The notes under the pieces: generated by a model
The model's database searches: none
Told to the model about the DNA's origin: nothing
The model's input: only the letters and a program-made list of their open reading frames with translations
Part shown: piece by piece, positions 1 through 10,269 of the stretch
Numbering within the stretch: position 1 is the stretch's first letter
How the letters are laid out: the number at the start of each line of letters is the position of its first letter
Program-made: the position numbers and the translations under genes
Source: Brienomyrus brachyistius
Taxonomy: Eukaryota > Chordata > Actinopteri > Osteoglossiformes > Mormyridae
Direction of reading: 5' to 3'
Assembly: GCF_023856365.1 (NCBI RefSeq)
Contig: NC_064539.1
Location: 13,963,519-14,027,518, forward strand
Length of the DNA stretch: 64,000 bases

Positions 1-207
1 GCAATTTTAAAAGGAAATTATGCGCGATGTATGTCTTTCATTAAAAAGTTCAATGTTTTCATAACATGTTTGATATTTTATAAAAATCAGGAGTATATCT
101 ATAATGCACATGAAATACACCAGCAGGTTTTCTGTAGATTGTGAGCAATTCTGTGGATAATAGTCAATCTCTTTGAAATTTGTGTTTCTTCCCGTCACAA
201 TTTTTGT

Positions 208-972
208 TTAGGTCCTGAAAAACAATTCATACATATTTCAGTGTACATCTACATTTTCTTTTAATTTAAACAGAAGTATAATGTATGTAACATTATCGTA
301 TACCACTGCTATTAGATACTATCATAACAGAAAACTGTAACAAACTAGCCAAAATCAAAACTTTTACCTTTTCTCTTTCTGTAAATTCTTCATGAAATTC
401 TTCGCAAACTTGGACTTCAGATTCAAGCACTTTTGTTCTCGTCCATTATTCAGGGTGACACTACAGAAATTGTGACAGTGATGTTATCGATTATTAGTGT
501 AGTTTATGGTTTAAGAATTATAAGCTTTTTAAGCTTGTAAGAATTATACGTTTTTCTATCTAAGTCAAAGACTAATGAAGATTCTTACATGAGCTCCATG
601 TGCTGGCAAGATGAACTGGCATAATACACTTCAATCTTCTCAATGGCCTTATGTGAAATGGCATTCAGCCCAGCATCCTTGCACAGGCATCGGCTCTTGG
701 GAACAATGGCAAGTCCTTGTTGAAAGCAAAATGGCCAAAAATCACTAGCTAACTCTCTGCAGCCACCCAACAACACATTTTTCATCTGCCTGGCCATGAT
801 TACAAATATTACACATGGCAACTTATAGGATGATTTCTTGATATTATATTGTAAATTAAACATTTTACATATATAATGTATTGTATTTTCATTTCTAGAA
901 TATGTAGTAATATATCATACCTTGAACATATGAAAACAAGATGCAGGTAAGCAAAATGGCAGCAGATCTCAT
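208..972 (-). CDS. CXC chemokine A, CXCL9/10/11-like (non-ELR), 4 exons
   Basis: Secreted chemokine, 92 residues in my model. Minus-strand exons: 921-972 (hydrophobic signal peptide, MRSAAILLTCILFSYVQG), 589-715, 368-460 and 208-214. Each intron has GT/AG ends and the phases (1, 2, 2) match the usual CXC layout. The paired cysteines C27-L-C29 follow KSR with no ELR, and C54 and C71 complete the two disulfides; the exon 3 block KCLNLKSKFAKNF is typical of the CXCL9/10/11 group. Exon 4 adds only Arg-Thr and a stop, so this copy lacks the basic tail of its neighbours; that 7-nt exon is the least certain part. It is the most diverged copy on this side of the cluster and could be called a cxcl11-like paralog. 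The receptor would be CXCR3 by family knowledge only. Confidence 0.82.
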
Positions 973-2880
973 TTTTCTCGTTTATGGCTGATCCTGGTTC
1001 CCGCAGACACTGTGCATAAATGCTAGGTCATCTTCTATATATACTGTTCTGCCTGTGATAGATCTTATGCAAAACATGTTTTTTTTCAGGGCAGGAGTAG
1101 GGATTTTCCTTTAATGTGAGTTTATTGGCTTTCCTTCTCACATGCACTTCTTCTTTCACAGAAATGTGCTTGATTACTGTATATTAAAAAGTGTGCATTC
1201 AGTTTTAAAACTCTGCATTATCTTGGCAATAAAAAGGTTTCAAAAAGGTACTTTTATCAAACTGCTAAATGATGAAAGGTTTTTGCGCTCTTTTATATAC
1301 TTCTGTATATGTTGCAATCCATTTTGCAATAATCTGCCCAAACCTATATCAGGTGGGATTACCCCAGACCTGCTTTATTATTTTCTAATGTTACTAATTG
1401 ACTGTCAGAAATTAGTTCATAAACATTTGAAACTGTGAAAAAATATATGTGAATCGAGCTAAGAAACTTAGATAAATATTTGTTCAAACAAGTGGAACAA
1501 GATCGTATCATCTAGTATGCAACAAACCAAACCACTACAAGTTGTAATCTGTAATAAGTGTGGTTTGCTAGCTGTTCAGCAGATAGAAAAGCTTTTCAGA
1601 GGGTTATAAACACAGCACAGAGGTGTTTTTTCCTTTTGTGTTATTTACTCTAATCCTTTTACAGTACATTTTGGACTGTGATCAGGGACTATTTGTAAGG
1701 GAGGTGTTGGAGATGTTAAGGTTTATATGAAGGTTGATGATCTATGTTTAAATATTTTATAAATATTTTTTGTATATATTTAGGTTTATGTGAAGTTTTT
1801 ATGAATTATTTTGTTCTTCACGTATCTATCACGTTATATGTTTTAAAGCCGTGGAGGAGTCTCACACACTACATTTCATTGTAGAAATCTGCAATGAGAG
1901 TAAAGGTATACAAGCAGTCAAATTCCTGAACTCAGTGAAAAACAGTGTCATGTCCCGTTTCCCTCAGTCCTGTCCTGTGCCCGTTTGACCAATAGAGGTC
2001 TCCTCTGATGGCTGTTCTGCATGATTCACACCTGCCCCGCATGCAGCCCTCGTTGCTTGTCTTTTGACCCTCATCATCTCTAGTTCATTGTGATGTGGCA
2101 TGCTGATGGACTCCTACCAAAAAGACTGAATACTGTAATTAAATCAAAAGGTGCTTCAACAAAGTATTAGTTTATGGGTGTGAACATTTATACAACAAGC
2201 TTATTGTATGTTTTTTATATTTTATAATTTACCCCTGACAGATTTGTTAGTTTTTCAATTGAAATGTACAGTTTATAGGTCACATTAAAGGTTGGAAATG
2301 TGTTGAAATGATTTATTATGATCTATCACAAAATCTGGCATTTTAAAAGGGATGTGTACACTTTTTATATGAACTGTTTGTGGTTGTATTATTTGGTATG
2401 GACAGTATGATTGTATGATATTAAATAATATTATGACTAAGATTAGCTTTAATGATCCCAGGGGGAAATTACCCAAGCATAGTTACACATAGCCGAAACT
2501 GAATGCAGCATTTGATGGCATGGTGTTGTTTTAAGCTACTTTATGCACATATGCCTATGTCAACTGTCTATAGGGTGACCACTCGTCCGGATTTCGTCTG
2601 GACAATCCAGATTTCCAGCCCATTACCTGGACTGTTCTTGGATGTCGTCCATTTAGCCCCCTTGTCCTCCTTTTTCGTTCCCCCCTACCCGCCTCACTGT
2701 CAATTATTCTCCAATCCCAAATCAGACAAAAAACATAAAACACACGGACACATATACTGCAGAAGCCGAGAACAGGCATGCTTGCAGTAATTATACTCTT
2801 GAGATAGATATTGCAATATAACGATAGATAGCAACAGCTTTTCACAGGTGTCCTCCTGTTTAGACTAATGTAAGTGGTCA
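973..2880. other. Intergenic A-B with repeat fragments
   Basis: No gene is supported here beyond the 5' flank of chemokine A. A C/T-rich block at about 1949-2120 beginning TGTCATGTCCCG resembles dispersed fish repeats. A fragment at about 2440-2480 containing TTTAATGATCCCAGGGGGAAA resembles a common fish LINE/DNA-element motif. The stretch 2570-2680 (CCACTCGTCCGGATTTCG) looks like another degenerate repeat. The rest is AT-rich and unassigned. Confidence 0.4.
1100..1109 (+). promoter_or_regulatory. NF-kB-like site upstream of chemokine A
   Basis: GGGATTTTCC fits the kB consensus GGGRNNYYCC and lies 128 bp upstream of the chemokine A start codon. A STAT/GAS-type palindrome, TTCACAGAA, sits a little further upstream at 1155-1163. 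Both are sequence matches only. Confidence 0.45.
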
Positions 2881-3028
2881 CACTAGTCTAAGCTAATTGC
2901 TTATATTCTCTGCCATGTTATACTGAAGCCAGGTACCTATTATATTCATACTTTCAATGTCAACCATCTTGCTTTATGGCAAATATGAAATGGAAAAAAC
3001 GTAAAAGACCATTAAGGTAAATATACTC

Positions 3029-3034
3029 TTTATT
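3029..3034 (-). terminator. Poly(A) signal of chemokine B
   Basis: AATAAA on the minus strand about 370 bp past the stop codon. The same AATAAA in the same flanking context recurs at 8863-8868 (copy C) and 15334-15339 (copy D), which supports use as the polyadenylation signal. Confidence 0.5.
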
Positions 3035-3399
3035 TTTGAATGTGAACAAACTATTATATGTGAAATTAAACAACAAAATGTTTTATCAATACATTCACAG
3101 TAAATACATCATTTGAAACAAAATATTACAATATACAGAATCAAAAATAATCAAAAGGCAGGTAAAAAAATAGGAATGGAAAACTAACGGAACAATTTAA
3201 AATTTTTCAAGTACTTGGAAAAAGTTAACCATTCTTATGTTTTGGTACTAATAAGATGTAAAATGTATTTTTTCTTTGTTAAAAAAGTGTTTCATTTTCA
3301 TTATTGGCCATTTATTTTTGTTTTTAATAAATGCAACAAATTCAGTGGTTTGCCGATAACTGTTAGAGGAGATGTTTCTTATGTTGATCTCATAGGTAT

Positions 3400-4379
3400 T
3401 TATGCTCCAATTCTCTTCAAGCTCCTGAAACATACAGTAATGGATATCTTTAGCACTCAAATATATTGGACGCTCTTGTGGTACAAGACATTTAAATCCT
3501 TATGCTAAGTATATGATTATTTAAACCAGTGGAGATCAGAGGCTAAATCAAGTTTACCCGGGGCTTGACTTTTTTTTTTTTTGAAGCAGGATAATTGCCA
3601 TTGAGGCTAAAATACTTGGGGCCCAGCTTAAAATACTCATAGCTATAGCCCCAAGTGATCAGACCTAACCATGCCCATGATTTAAACAATACAAAAACCT
3701 AAGTTCTTCGAAATAACCACCACTGTTACTGTATGTTGCAAGACAGACATTTACATAGTAACGCCTACAAAATAACAACTTTAAAAACAAAAGAAAAGGA
3801 AGATCTGTAGAGAGTAGGGAACAATTACTACTGTATTTGAGCACCATACTGTACCTTTTTCTCCTTTGGGAGTTTTTGATGAAATTTTTAGCAAACTTGG
3901 ACTCTGGATTCAAACACTTCTTTTCCTCTCCATTCTTCATTGTGACACTAAAGAGAGAAACGCATGAATTGAAATGAGGATTTAAATCCATGTGATTTTT
4001 AAACATGCACTTGATGCATTAAGGGAAGCTTTATAATCCTTACATGATCTCCATTTTCTGGCATAAAGAACTCGGTGAATACACTTCAATCTTCTCAATG
4101 TTTGCTGGCTTAATGAACTTCACTCCATCATCGATGCACAGACACCGGTCCGTGGAAACAATTGTCATGCCTAGTGAAAGCAAAATGTTGGGAAAATGTC
4201 TAATAAATCCTTTTAAATGAACAAGAATATGCTGATCATTAACACAACATAATAAATCATACACATATATGTAAACTAAATATTACATGCACTCAGTGTT
4301 CTTATAATATTATAAATCCTTTACCTTCAACGTGTGAGAGAAGCACACAGGCAATCAGGATGACAGCAGGCGACTTCAT
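3400..4379 (-). CDS. CXC chemokine B, CXCL9/10/11-like (non-ELR), 4 exons
   Basis: Secreted chemokine of 99 residues. Minus-strand exons: 4325-4379 (signal peptide MKSPAVILIACVLLSHVEG), 4044-4170, 3855-3947 and 3400-3424; all introns are GT-AG in phases 1, 2, 2. The motif DRCLCIDDG gives C28-L-C30 without ELR, and C55 and C72 are the partner cysteines. Exon 3 carries KKCLNPESKFAKNF followed by NSQRRKR, and exon 4 adds SLKRIGA, giving a strongly basic tail of the kind that binds glycosaminoglycans in CXCL9-11. A poly(A) signal in this orientation lies at 3029-3034. The gene belongs to the tandem set B/C/D: its mature protein differs from C at one tail residue. Intron 3 holds a 153-bp insert. 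Confidence 0.92.
3527..3679. mobile_element. Short hAT-like element in intron 3 of chemokine B
   Basis: A 153-bp insert absent from copies C and D at the same place. It is bounded by a perfect 8-bp direct repeat ATTTAAAC (3519-3526 and 3680-3687), the target-site length of hAT elements. The ends begin CAGTGG and finish CCCATG, a weak inverted repeat. No coding capacity. Confidence 0.65.
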
Positions 4380-4480
4380 GATTTCTCTCTCAAGGTCAGC
4401 AATGTAGGCTGAGTGACAATGTTCTGAATGAATGTTTGGGTCTGAGATATTTATTTTGTGCCTGGTGGGAGGAGCAGCCA

Positions 4481-4490
4481 GGGACTTTCC
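4481..4490 (+). promoter_or_regulatory. NF-kB site of chemokine B
   Basis: GGGACTTTCC, an exact match to the classical kB site, 102 bp upstream of the start codon. A TATA-like AAATAAATATC (minus strand) lies between it and the gene, at about 4449-4459. Confidence 0.6.
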
Positions 4491-4533
4491 CCTGAGATGA
4501 AATTGCAGATTTGATCTTTGTAAAAGTTCTCCT

Positions 4534-4567
4534 TTCTTGGAAACACTTGTTGCATCAGAAAGAGAAA
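4534..4567. promoter_or_regulatory. GAS and ISRE-like pair upstream of chemokine B
   Basis: TTCTTGGAA at 4534-4542 fits the STAT/GAS palindrome TTCN3GAA. GAAAGAGAAA at 4558-4567 fits the IRF/ISRE core GAAANNGAAA. With the kB site at 4481 this makes a compact inflammatory and interferon-responsive promoter, as expected for a CXCL9/10/11-type gene. Binding is inferred, not shown. Confidence 0.5.
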
Positions 4568-4597
4568 GTTTGGGTGTTTGTCCGCATGTGCATATCC

Positions 4598-4902
4598 ATT
4601 GTCAGGGTCCGTACCATCCAAACCTGCCCTTCGTGTGCCCTCTCTGTTTGGCTAGCAGCTGTTGCCCGCCATCCTGTTCTCCAGCTCTGGTCTCTTGTCT
4701 GTTCCTGTGGTTGCCCAGTTCCGTTAGCTAGTGCATGCATGGTTCTGTAAGTTATTTTCCCATGTTTAGTTCTGACCCCCCCATTTGTTTATTATTTTAC
4801 CCCAGTGTGTTCTGTTTTTTTTTTTTTAATAAACCCCCTTTTGTCTTGGAGTTTCTAGTGGATCGTCACCTATTTTCCCACCTGTGCAATGCTGCACCAC
4901 CG
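4598..4902. mobile_element. About 305-bp insertion upstream of chemokine B
   Basis: Comparison with copy C (10290-10310) shows that B has extra sequence here between two copies of TATCC (4593-4597 and 4903-4907), a likely 5-bp target duplication. It starts ATTGTCAGGGTCCG, is C/T-rich, and contains a T run followed by AATAAA near 4825. Family not assigned; it resembles other C/T-rich repeat blocks at 1949 and 23640. Confidence 0.5.
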
Positions 4903-4909
4903 TATCCTT

Positions 4910-6620
4910 AATTCTGAAATGTAATTGTGTCATATGTTTTGCTTTTATCTTTTATTTTCTGTAGGAACTTTTAAATGTCACAATTAGGATAGTTAAGATT
5001 GGGTTAGAAAATCAGCAGCAGAATAACTGCAGCCTCTTAAGTGTTTCAGATGAAAATTATACAACAAAATTATATAACATTTTTAAAAATTACCTTGCAG
5101 GTAAAAAAAAAAAGTCCAAAATGCAGAGCAGTCAAAAGGAGCTGGACAATGTGTCACAGAATCCTGCCAGTGCGTTCACTTTGAGGTTTGTCTAAACAAG
5201 TGGAGGGTGAGCTCACCATTGAAAGTGTCCTCACCTTGGTATAAATGTACAATATTGTGGATCTATACAATTGGCCCAGACGATCATATGACTGGATATA
5301 CTGGATTGACTGGATATGCATCAACTGCTGCCATAAAAAAGAAATATATTACAGGAGCCAAAATACCCTGGCCAACACCTCTGGAGTCTTATTAATAGGG
5401 AAGCATAACAGTCAGCACAGATTTTTAATACAATTAATTAATACAAATCCAATTATAATATGGATAGTAATTTTAAAAGAACAAAAAAGAATAAGATTAA
5501 CAATCTGAAACTGGATGTATTTCTCCTTTTCCAAAGAGAACAAGATATTATCAGTGTGTTCCTTAAAGTTGCTTTGTTGAAAAAATAAGTGGGAGATTTC
5601 CAGGATTGTAAAAATCTGGTAGTTCATTAGATCTTCTTACTTCTGCATTTCTTTTTCTTGACGGATGCAAATAGAGGAGAAATGGAGTTAAAGGTATTTC
5701 AGATTAAATCAAATGTAATGAAACTATGGTTGTTTTTTTATATTGCATTTAATTTCAAGGAGGCTATGATATTACAGTGTGTGCCTCCTTATGCCCCAAT
5801 CACACTTTGAACCTGAAGATTTGTAAACTGGAAGGAGGGTGGAAATCAAAAGGGTAGCCATTTTGACTTCCGCAAAGGGAAATGGTTAGAGAAAGATTCA
5901 GGAAAACAGGATTACCGTCAAATCTATTTTCAGTCTATTTGGTGAGGAATCAGGTATCAAAGAACAGACCTGTACACTGTGGGGTCAACAGGCAAACAGA
6001 AACCTGCTTTTCCATATTAAATAATCTGCAGGTGAATGGAAGGTCTCACCATCTGAATTCACCCTGCTTTTGACATCTTTTGAACTACTTTTGAAACCTT
6101 GATCTTTCCTGTTTGAATGAATATTTCTGTGAAAAGTGAAAGTATACTGTGTTGGTTTCGATCTGATAAGTAAATCTCCGGTTCCTTAAATCGGTGCTTT
6201 CCAGCCTTTTCTAATCCAGAGACCCCCAAATAAAAATATACCAGACCTACCCCTCATCACCATAATGTGTGTCCCCTCAAGGAACTAACAACTAATACAG
6301 ATGCCTTGATAATTTTATTTATTTGAAAATGTAGACTTTCTTTCCCATTTGCACAAGTTATTGAAATTCTTGCAGTTTCCTCGGTCAAGGCATAACAACT
6401 ATCAAAACTGTGACATATAGAAAAAACATTCACATTTACAAAATATACATTTAGAATCTTTTCGGTGGACCCTCTACAGTACTCAGTTTGAACATTCCTG
6501 CCTTACAGCCAACTTAATAAAGTTTCACTAGCAGAGAAAAGAGGCAACTTTATAGTCTGGTAAATACTGGATTTTGATGCTTGTTCTTGGGAATTTCTGT
6601 AATATTCCTCATAAGCCCCA
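4910..6620. other. Intergenic, partly the duplicated unit of B
   Basis: From about 5010 to 5380 the sequence matches 10400-10650 upstream of copy C (for example GGGTTAGAAAATCA and TGTCCTCACCTTGG), so this is the 5' part of the duplicated chemokine unit. From 5400 to 6620 I see no gene; a degenerate repeat lies near 6195-6490 (CCAGCCTTTTCTAATCCAGAG). Confidence 0.45.
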
Positions 6621-6624
6621 AAGC

Positions 6625-7972
6625 TACAGTTGAGAACAAAATTATTAGTCCCCCTATGAAGATCTCATTGTTTTAAAAGTATTTCCCAAGTGATGTTAAA
6701 ACAATCAAATAATATTCAAGAAGGCTTTTTGTAGACATCTCAGTTTTACTTTGGATACTTACATTATTTTACTTTTCATACAGAAATGAAAATATTCCAC
6801 AGAAACCAACAACTACCATGGTCAAAATTATTAGCCCTCTGGATATTAATAGTCAATTGTGTAGCTTTTTGTTGGATAACAGCCTGCAGTCATTTGTTGT
6901 AGTTTTCAACAAGTCTGTGACAGGTCATCTGAAGAATCCCAGCCCATTCTTCATTGGTAAATCTCTCAAGCTCCTCCAGATTTGATGGCCTTCTGGCGTG
7001 GACCTTCTTCTTTAGTTCACCCCACAGATTTTCTATAGGATTTTAGTCAGAACTTTGTGCAGGCCACTCCATTATGTTCACTTCGCTCTTCTGGAAATAG
7101 TTCTTCCCCAGAAGAGACGTATGTTTGGGTTTAGTTTCATCTGACCATAGGACATGCCTCCAGTATGCATCATCTTTCTCCCGGTTGTCCCGAGAATACT
7201 TTAGTCTGGCTTGAAGGTGTCTCTTCTGCAGAAGTGGAGTCCTTCTTGATCTGCAGCCTCGAAGTCCATTCCTGGCCAGAACTCTAGCGATTGTCTTCTT
7301 TGAGACCACAATTCCCAACCTGGCCAAGTGATTCTTTATTGTCTTGGCAGTTGTTCTGGGGTCTTTAAACACATCTCTTCTCCTTTCCAGGATCTTTCGC
7401 TTCCTACCTCTGCCAGGCTTGTTCTGTACTGTGTGGCTCTCTTGGAAATTCTGGATTATACTGTACTTCTCACTCCAGTTCTTGACACTTGGAAAGAATG
7501 TGATACTGTAACTTTGTATATCCTTCTCCTGCTTTGTGTGCATCAACAATTCTTTTTCTCAAGTTCAAGCTGATTTCTTTTGTTTTTGGCATGGTGCTTT
7601 CTCAAATGACAGCTGAATGACCCTTACTGAGGATTTTACACTCAGTTTAATACCTTCAGATTTAACTTAATTGTTAAGTTAAATCACCTGTGAAGTTAAA
7701 GCACATCATTATACATAAGTGGCTTGTACAATGGCTCAGTAATTTGTGATTTCTTAAAGGGGGCTAATAATATTGTCCCTGAATATTTTTGTTTTTTCTG
7801 AATCAAGTCTGCTATTGTGTGAAAATATAAATAATTTATTCCCTCTAAAGAAAACTAATATGTTCAGAAATACTATGATGAAAATTCCTTGCTCTGTTAA
7901 AATTGCACTTTGGAAAATCCTGAAGAAACTTCAAATTTCACAGGGGGGCTTATAATTTTGTCCTCAACTGTA
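6625..7972 (-). mobile_element. Tc1/mariner element, internally deleted
   Basis: Terminal inverted repeats read TACAGTTGAGAACAAAATTA on the left and, inverted, TGTACAGTTGAGGACAAAAT on the right, with TA target ends as in Tc1/mariner elements. It encloses a broken transposase on the minus strand. At 1.35 kb it is a shortened, non-autonomous copy. Confidence 0.88.
6880..7549 (-). pseudogene. Tc1-type transposase, central deletion and stop
   Basis: Translated minus strand shows the helix-turn-helix region (PRTTAKTIKNHLARLGIVVS), a GRGRKRK basic motif, and the first catalytic Asp in VLWSDETK. The reading then jumps to PKHTS, which in Tc1 transposases lies just after the second catalytic Asp, so roughly 80 residues including that Asp are missing. 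The third catalytic residue is present in NPIENLW, but a stop codon precedes it at about 7045. The product cannot be active. Confidence 0.85.
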
Positions 7973-8340
7973 CATCAAGTTTAAGATCTAATCTATGTTC
8001 AAATGAATGCCATTTATTCATCCATTTTCCATGTCCGCTTGCCCTATGCAGGGCCACCCCATCACAGAGCACATATACACTAACCTTAAGTTAGTACAAA
8101 GATGATTAACATAAATACAGTATAGGTAGTCTATATGTTGTATATGGTAGTTTTGGTTGCACAGCTTATATTCAGCTCAAAATGAAACACTGCTTACAGA
8201 ATTGTAAGAAGTACAACTTAATTGCATCTTCTCAGCAGAGTTACACTGAAGACAGAAAGTTGCTATATTTTTTATTTTAACACTCAAAGTCAATCAACCT
8301 TCTTGCAAATTTGAGAACTAAAAAATTGAAAAAGGTATAT
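7973..8340. other. Intergenic, no gene seen
   Basis: AT-rich sequence. A short relic at 8016-8068 (CATCCATTTTCC, then CAGGGCCACCCCATC) matches parts of the fish interspersed repeat listed at 8344. Confidence 0.4.
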
Positions 8341-8343
8341 AAA

Positions 8344-8704
8344 TATCCATCCATCCATCCATTTTCCAAACCGCTTATCCTATTGGGTCGCGGGGGGTCC
8401 GGAGCCTATCCCGGAAGCAATGGGCACGAGGCTGGGAACAACCCAGGATGGGGAGCCAGCCCATCGCAGGGCACACTCACACACCATTCACTCTCACATG
8501 CATTCCTACGGGCAATTTAGCAAGTCCAATTAGCCTCAACATGTTTTTGGACTGTGGGGGGAAACCGGAGTACCCGGAGGAAACCCCACGACGACATGGG
8601 GAGAACATGCAAACTCCACACACATGTGACCCAGGCGGAGATTCGAACCCGGGTCCCAGAGGTGTGAGGCAACAGTGCTAACCACTGCACCACCATGCCG
8701 CCCC
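8344..8704 (+). repeat. ATCCATCC-type teleost interspersed repeat, copy 1
   Basis: Starts with an ATCC run followed by TTTTCCAAACCGCTTATCC, then GGGTCGCGGGGGGTCCGGAG, and ends AACCACTGCACCACCATGCC. The same order recurs at 48714-49050, with partial inverted copies at 13943-14037 and 18548-18840. It translates in several frames but encodes nothing recognisable as host protein. Confidence 0.85.
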
Positions 8705-8739
8705 GTATATAAATATCTGTAAATATAATATAAAATGAT

Positions 8740-9276
8740 GTGTAATATTGAAGCCAGAAGCCTATTATATTGAAACTTTCAATGGCAACCATCTCAATTT
8801 ATTGTATGACAAATTTGCAATGTTAAAAAAAGAATGAAAAGTGGATTAAGGTAAATATGCACTTTATTTTTACATGAGCACAATTATATATTTTTTATAT
8901 ATTATACTTTTATACTTTTTTATAATTTATGTGAAACTCAACAATAAAATGTTTTTTGAACAAATTCACAGCAAATACATAATTTGAAACATACATAAAA
9001 TTTTACATTATACAGAAAATAATACAAAGACAAGTAAAAAATAGGAATGGAAAAATAACGGAATGGTTTTAAATTTTCCAAGTAAAGGTAAAAGGTTACC
9101 ATTCTTAGTTTTCAGTATCAGTAAATGTTAGATGTATTTTTTCTTTGTTAACAGGTGTTTAATGTTCATTAAAGCCTATATATTTTTAATTTTAAGGAAT
9201 GTCTTAGAACAAAGTTCAAAGGTGCTTTGGCAATAACTGTTACAGGAGATGCTTCTTGTGTTGGTCTCGCGGATCT
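8740..9276. other. 3' flank and UTR of chemokine C
   Basis: Related to 2920-3399 and 15215-15619 downstream of copies B and D (GAAGCCAG, ATTAAGGTAAATA, AATAACGGAATGG) but clearly more diverged than the exons. It contains the minus-strand AATAAA at 8863-8868. Confidence 0.6.
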
Positions 9277-10076
9277 TTATGCCCCAATTGTCTTCAAGCT
9301 CCTAAAACATAATGGATACATTTGAAGGTCTTGTGTTGCAAGACATCTCAGTCCTTATACAAAGTGTGTGATTATTCAAAGAATACAAAAACTTAAGTTC
9401 TTCGAAATAACCATCACTGTTATGTTGCAAGACAGACATTTACAAAGTAACGCCTACAAAATAACAACTTTAAAAAGAAAAGGAAGATCTGTAGAGAGTA
9501 GGGAACAATTACTACTGTATTTGAGCACCATGTTGTACCTTTTTCTCCTTTGGGAGTTTTTGATGAAATTTTTAGCAAACTTGGACTCTGGATTCAAACA
9601 CTTCTTTTCCTCTCCATTCTTCATTGTGACACTAAAGAGAGGAACGCATGAATTGAAATGAGGATTTAAATCCATGTGATTTTTAAACATGCACTTGATG
9701 CATTAAGGGAAGCTTTATAATCCTTACATGATCTCCATTTTCTGGCATAAAGAACTCGGTGAATACACTTCAATCTTCTCAATGTTTGCTGGCTTAATGA
9801 ACTTCACTCCATCATCGATGCACAGACACCGGTCCGTGGAAACAATTGTCATGCCTAGTGAAAGCAAAATGGCGGAAAATTTTCGAATCAATCCTTTTAA
9901 AGAAACAAGCATTTGTCTTGTATAGTTCTGCCCGTAATTACAACATACTTCATCATAACACATATATGTAAACTACATATTACATGCACTCAGTGTTCTT
10001 ACAATATTATAAATCCTTTACCTTCAACGTGTGAGAGAAGCACACAGGCAATCAGGATGACAGCAGGCGACTTCAT
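9277..10076 (-). CDS. CXC chemokine C, CXCL9/10/11-like (non-ELR), 4 exons
   Basis: Secreted chemokine of 99 residues. Minus-strand exons: 10022-10076, 9728-9854, 9539-9631 and 9277-9301, all with GT-AG introns in phases 1, 2, 2. Signal peptide and exons 2-3 encode the same residues as copy B (C28-L-C30, C55, C72; exon 3 tail NSQRRKR). Exon 4 reads SLKTIGA, so the only protein difference from B is Arg to Thr at position 96. The middle of intron 1 has diverged from B and D, whereas exon 2, intron 2 and exon 3 are nearly identical, a pattern suggesting gene conversion. The kB, GAS and ISRE-like sites upstream are intact. Confidence 0.92.
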
Positions 10077-10177
10077 GATTTCTCTCTCAAGGTCAGCAAT
10101 GTAGGCTGAGTGACAGTGTTCTGAATGAATGTTTGGTTCTGAGATATTTATTTTGTGCCTGGTGGGAGGAGCAGCCA

Positions 10178-10187
10178 GGGACTTTCC
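10178..10187 (+). promoter_or_regulatory. NF-kB site of chemokine C
   Basis: GGGACTTTCC, 102 bp upstream of the start codon, identical in sequence and spacing to copy B. Confidence 0.6.
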
Positions 10188-10230
10188 CCTTAGATGAAAT
10201 TGCAGATTCGATCATTGTATAGGTTCTCTT

Positions 10231-10264
10231 TTCTTGGAAACACTTATTGTAGCAGAAAGAGAAA
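10231..10264. promoter_or_regulatory. GAS and ISRE-like pair upstream of chemokine C
   Basis: TTCTTGGAA at 10231-10239 (TTCN3GAA) and GAAAGAGAAA at 10255-10264 (GAAANNGAAA), matching copy B. Confidence 0.5.
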
Positions 10265-10269
10265 GTGTG

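Noticed and set aside
8448..8792. Open frames on both strands over the 8344 repeat, and similar ones at 48706-49043
   Set aside because: The same frames appear in each copy of an interspersed repeat and carry no protein domain.
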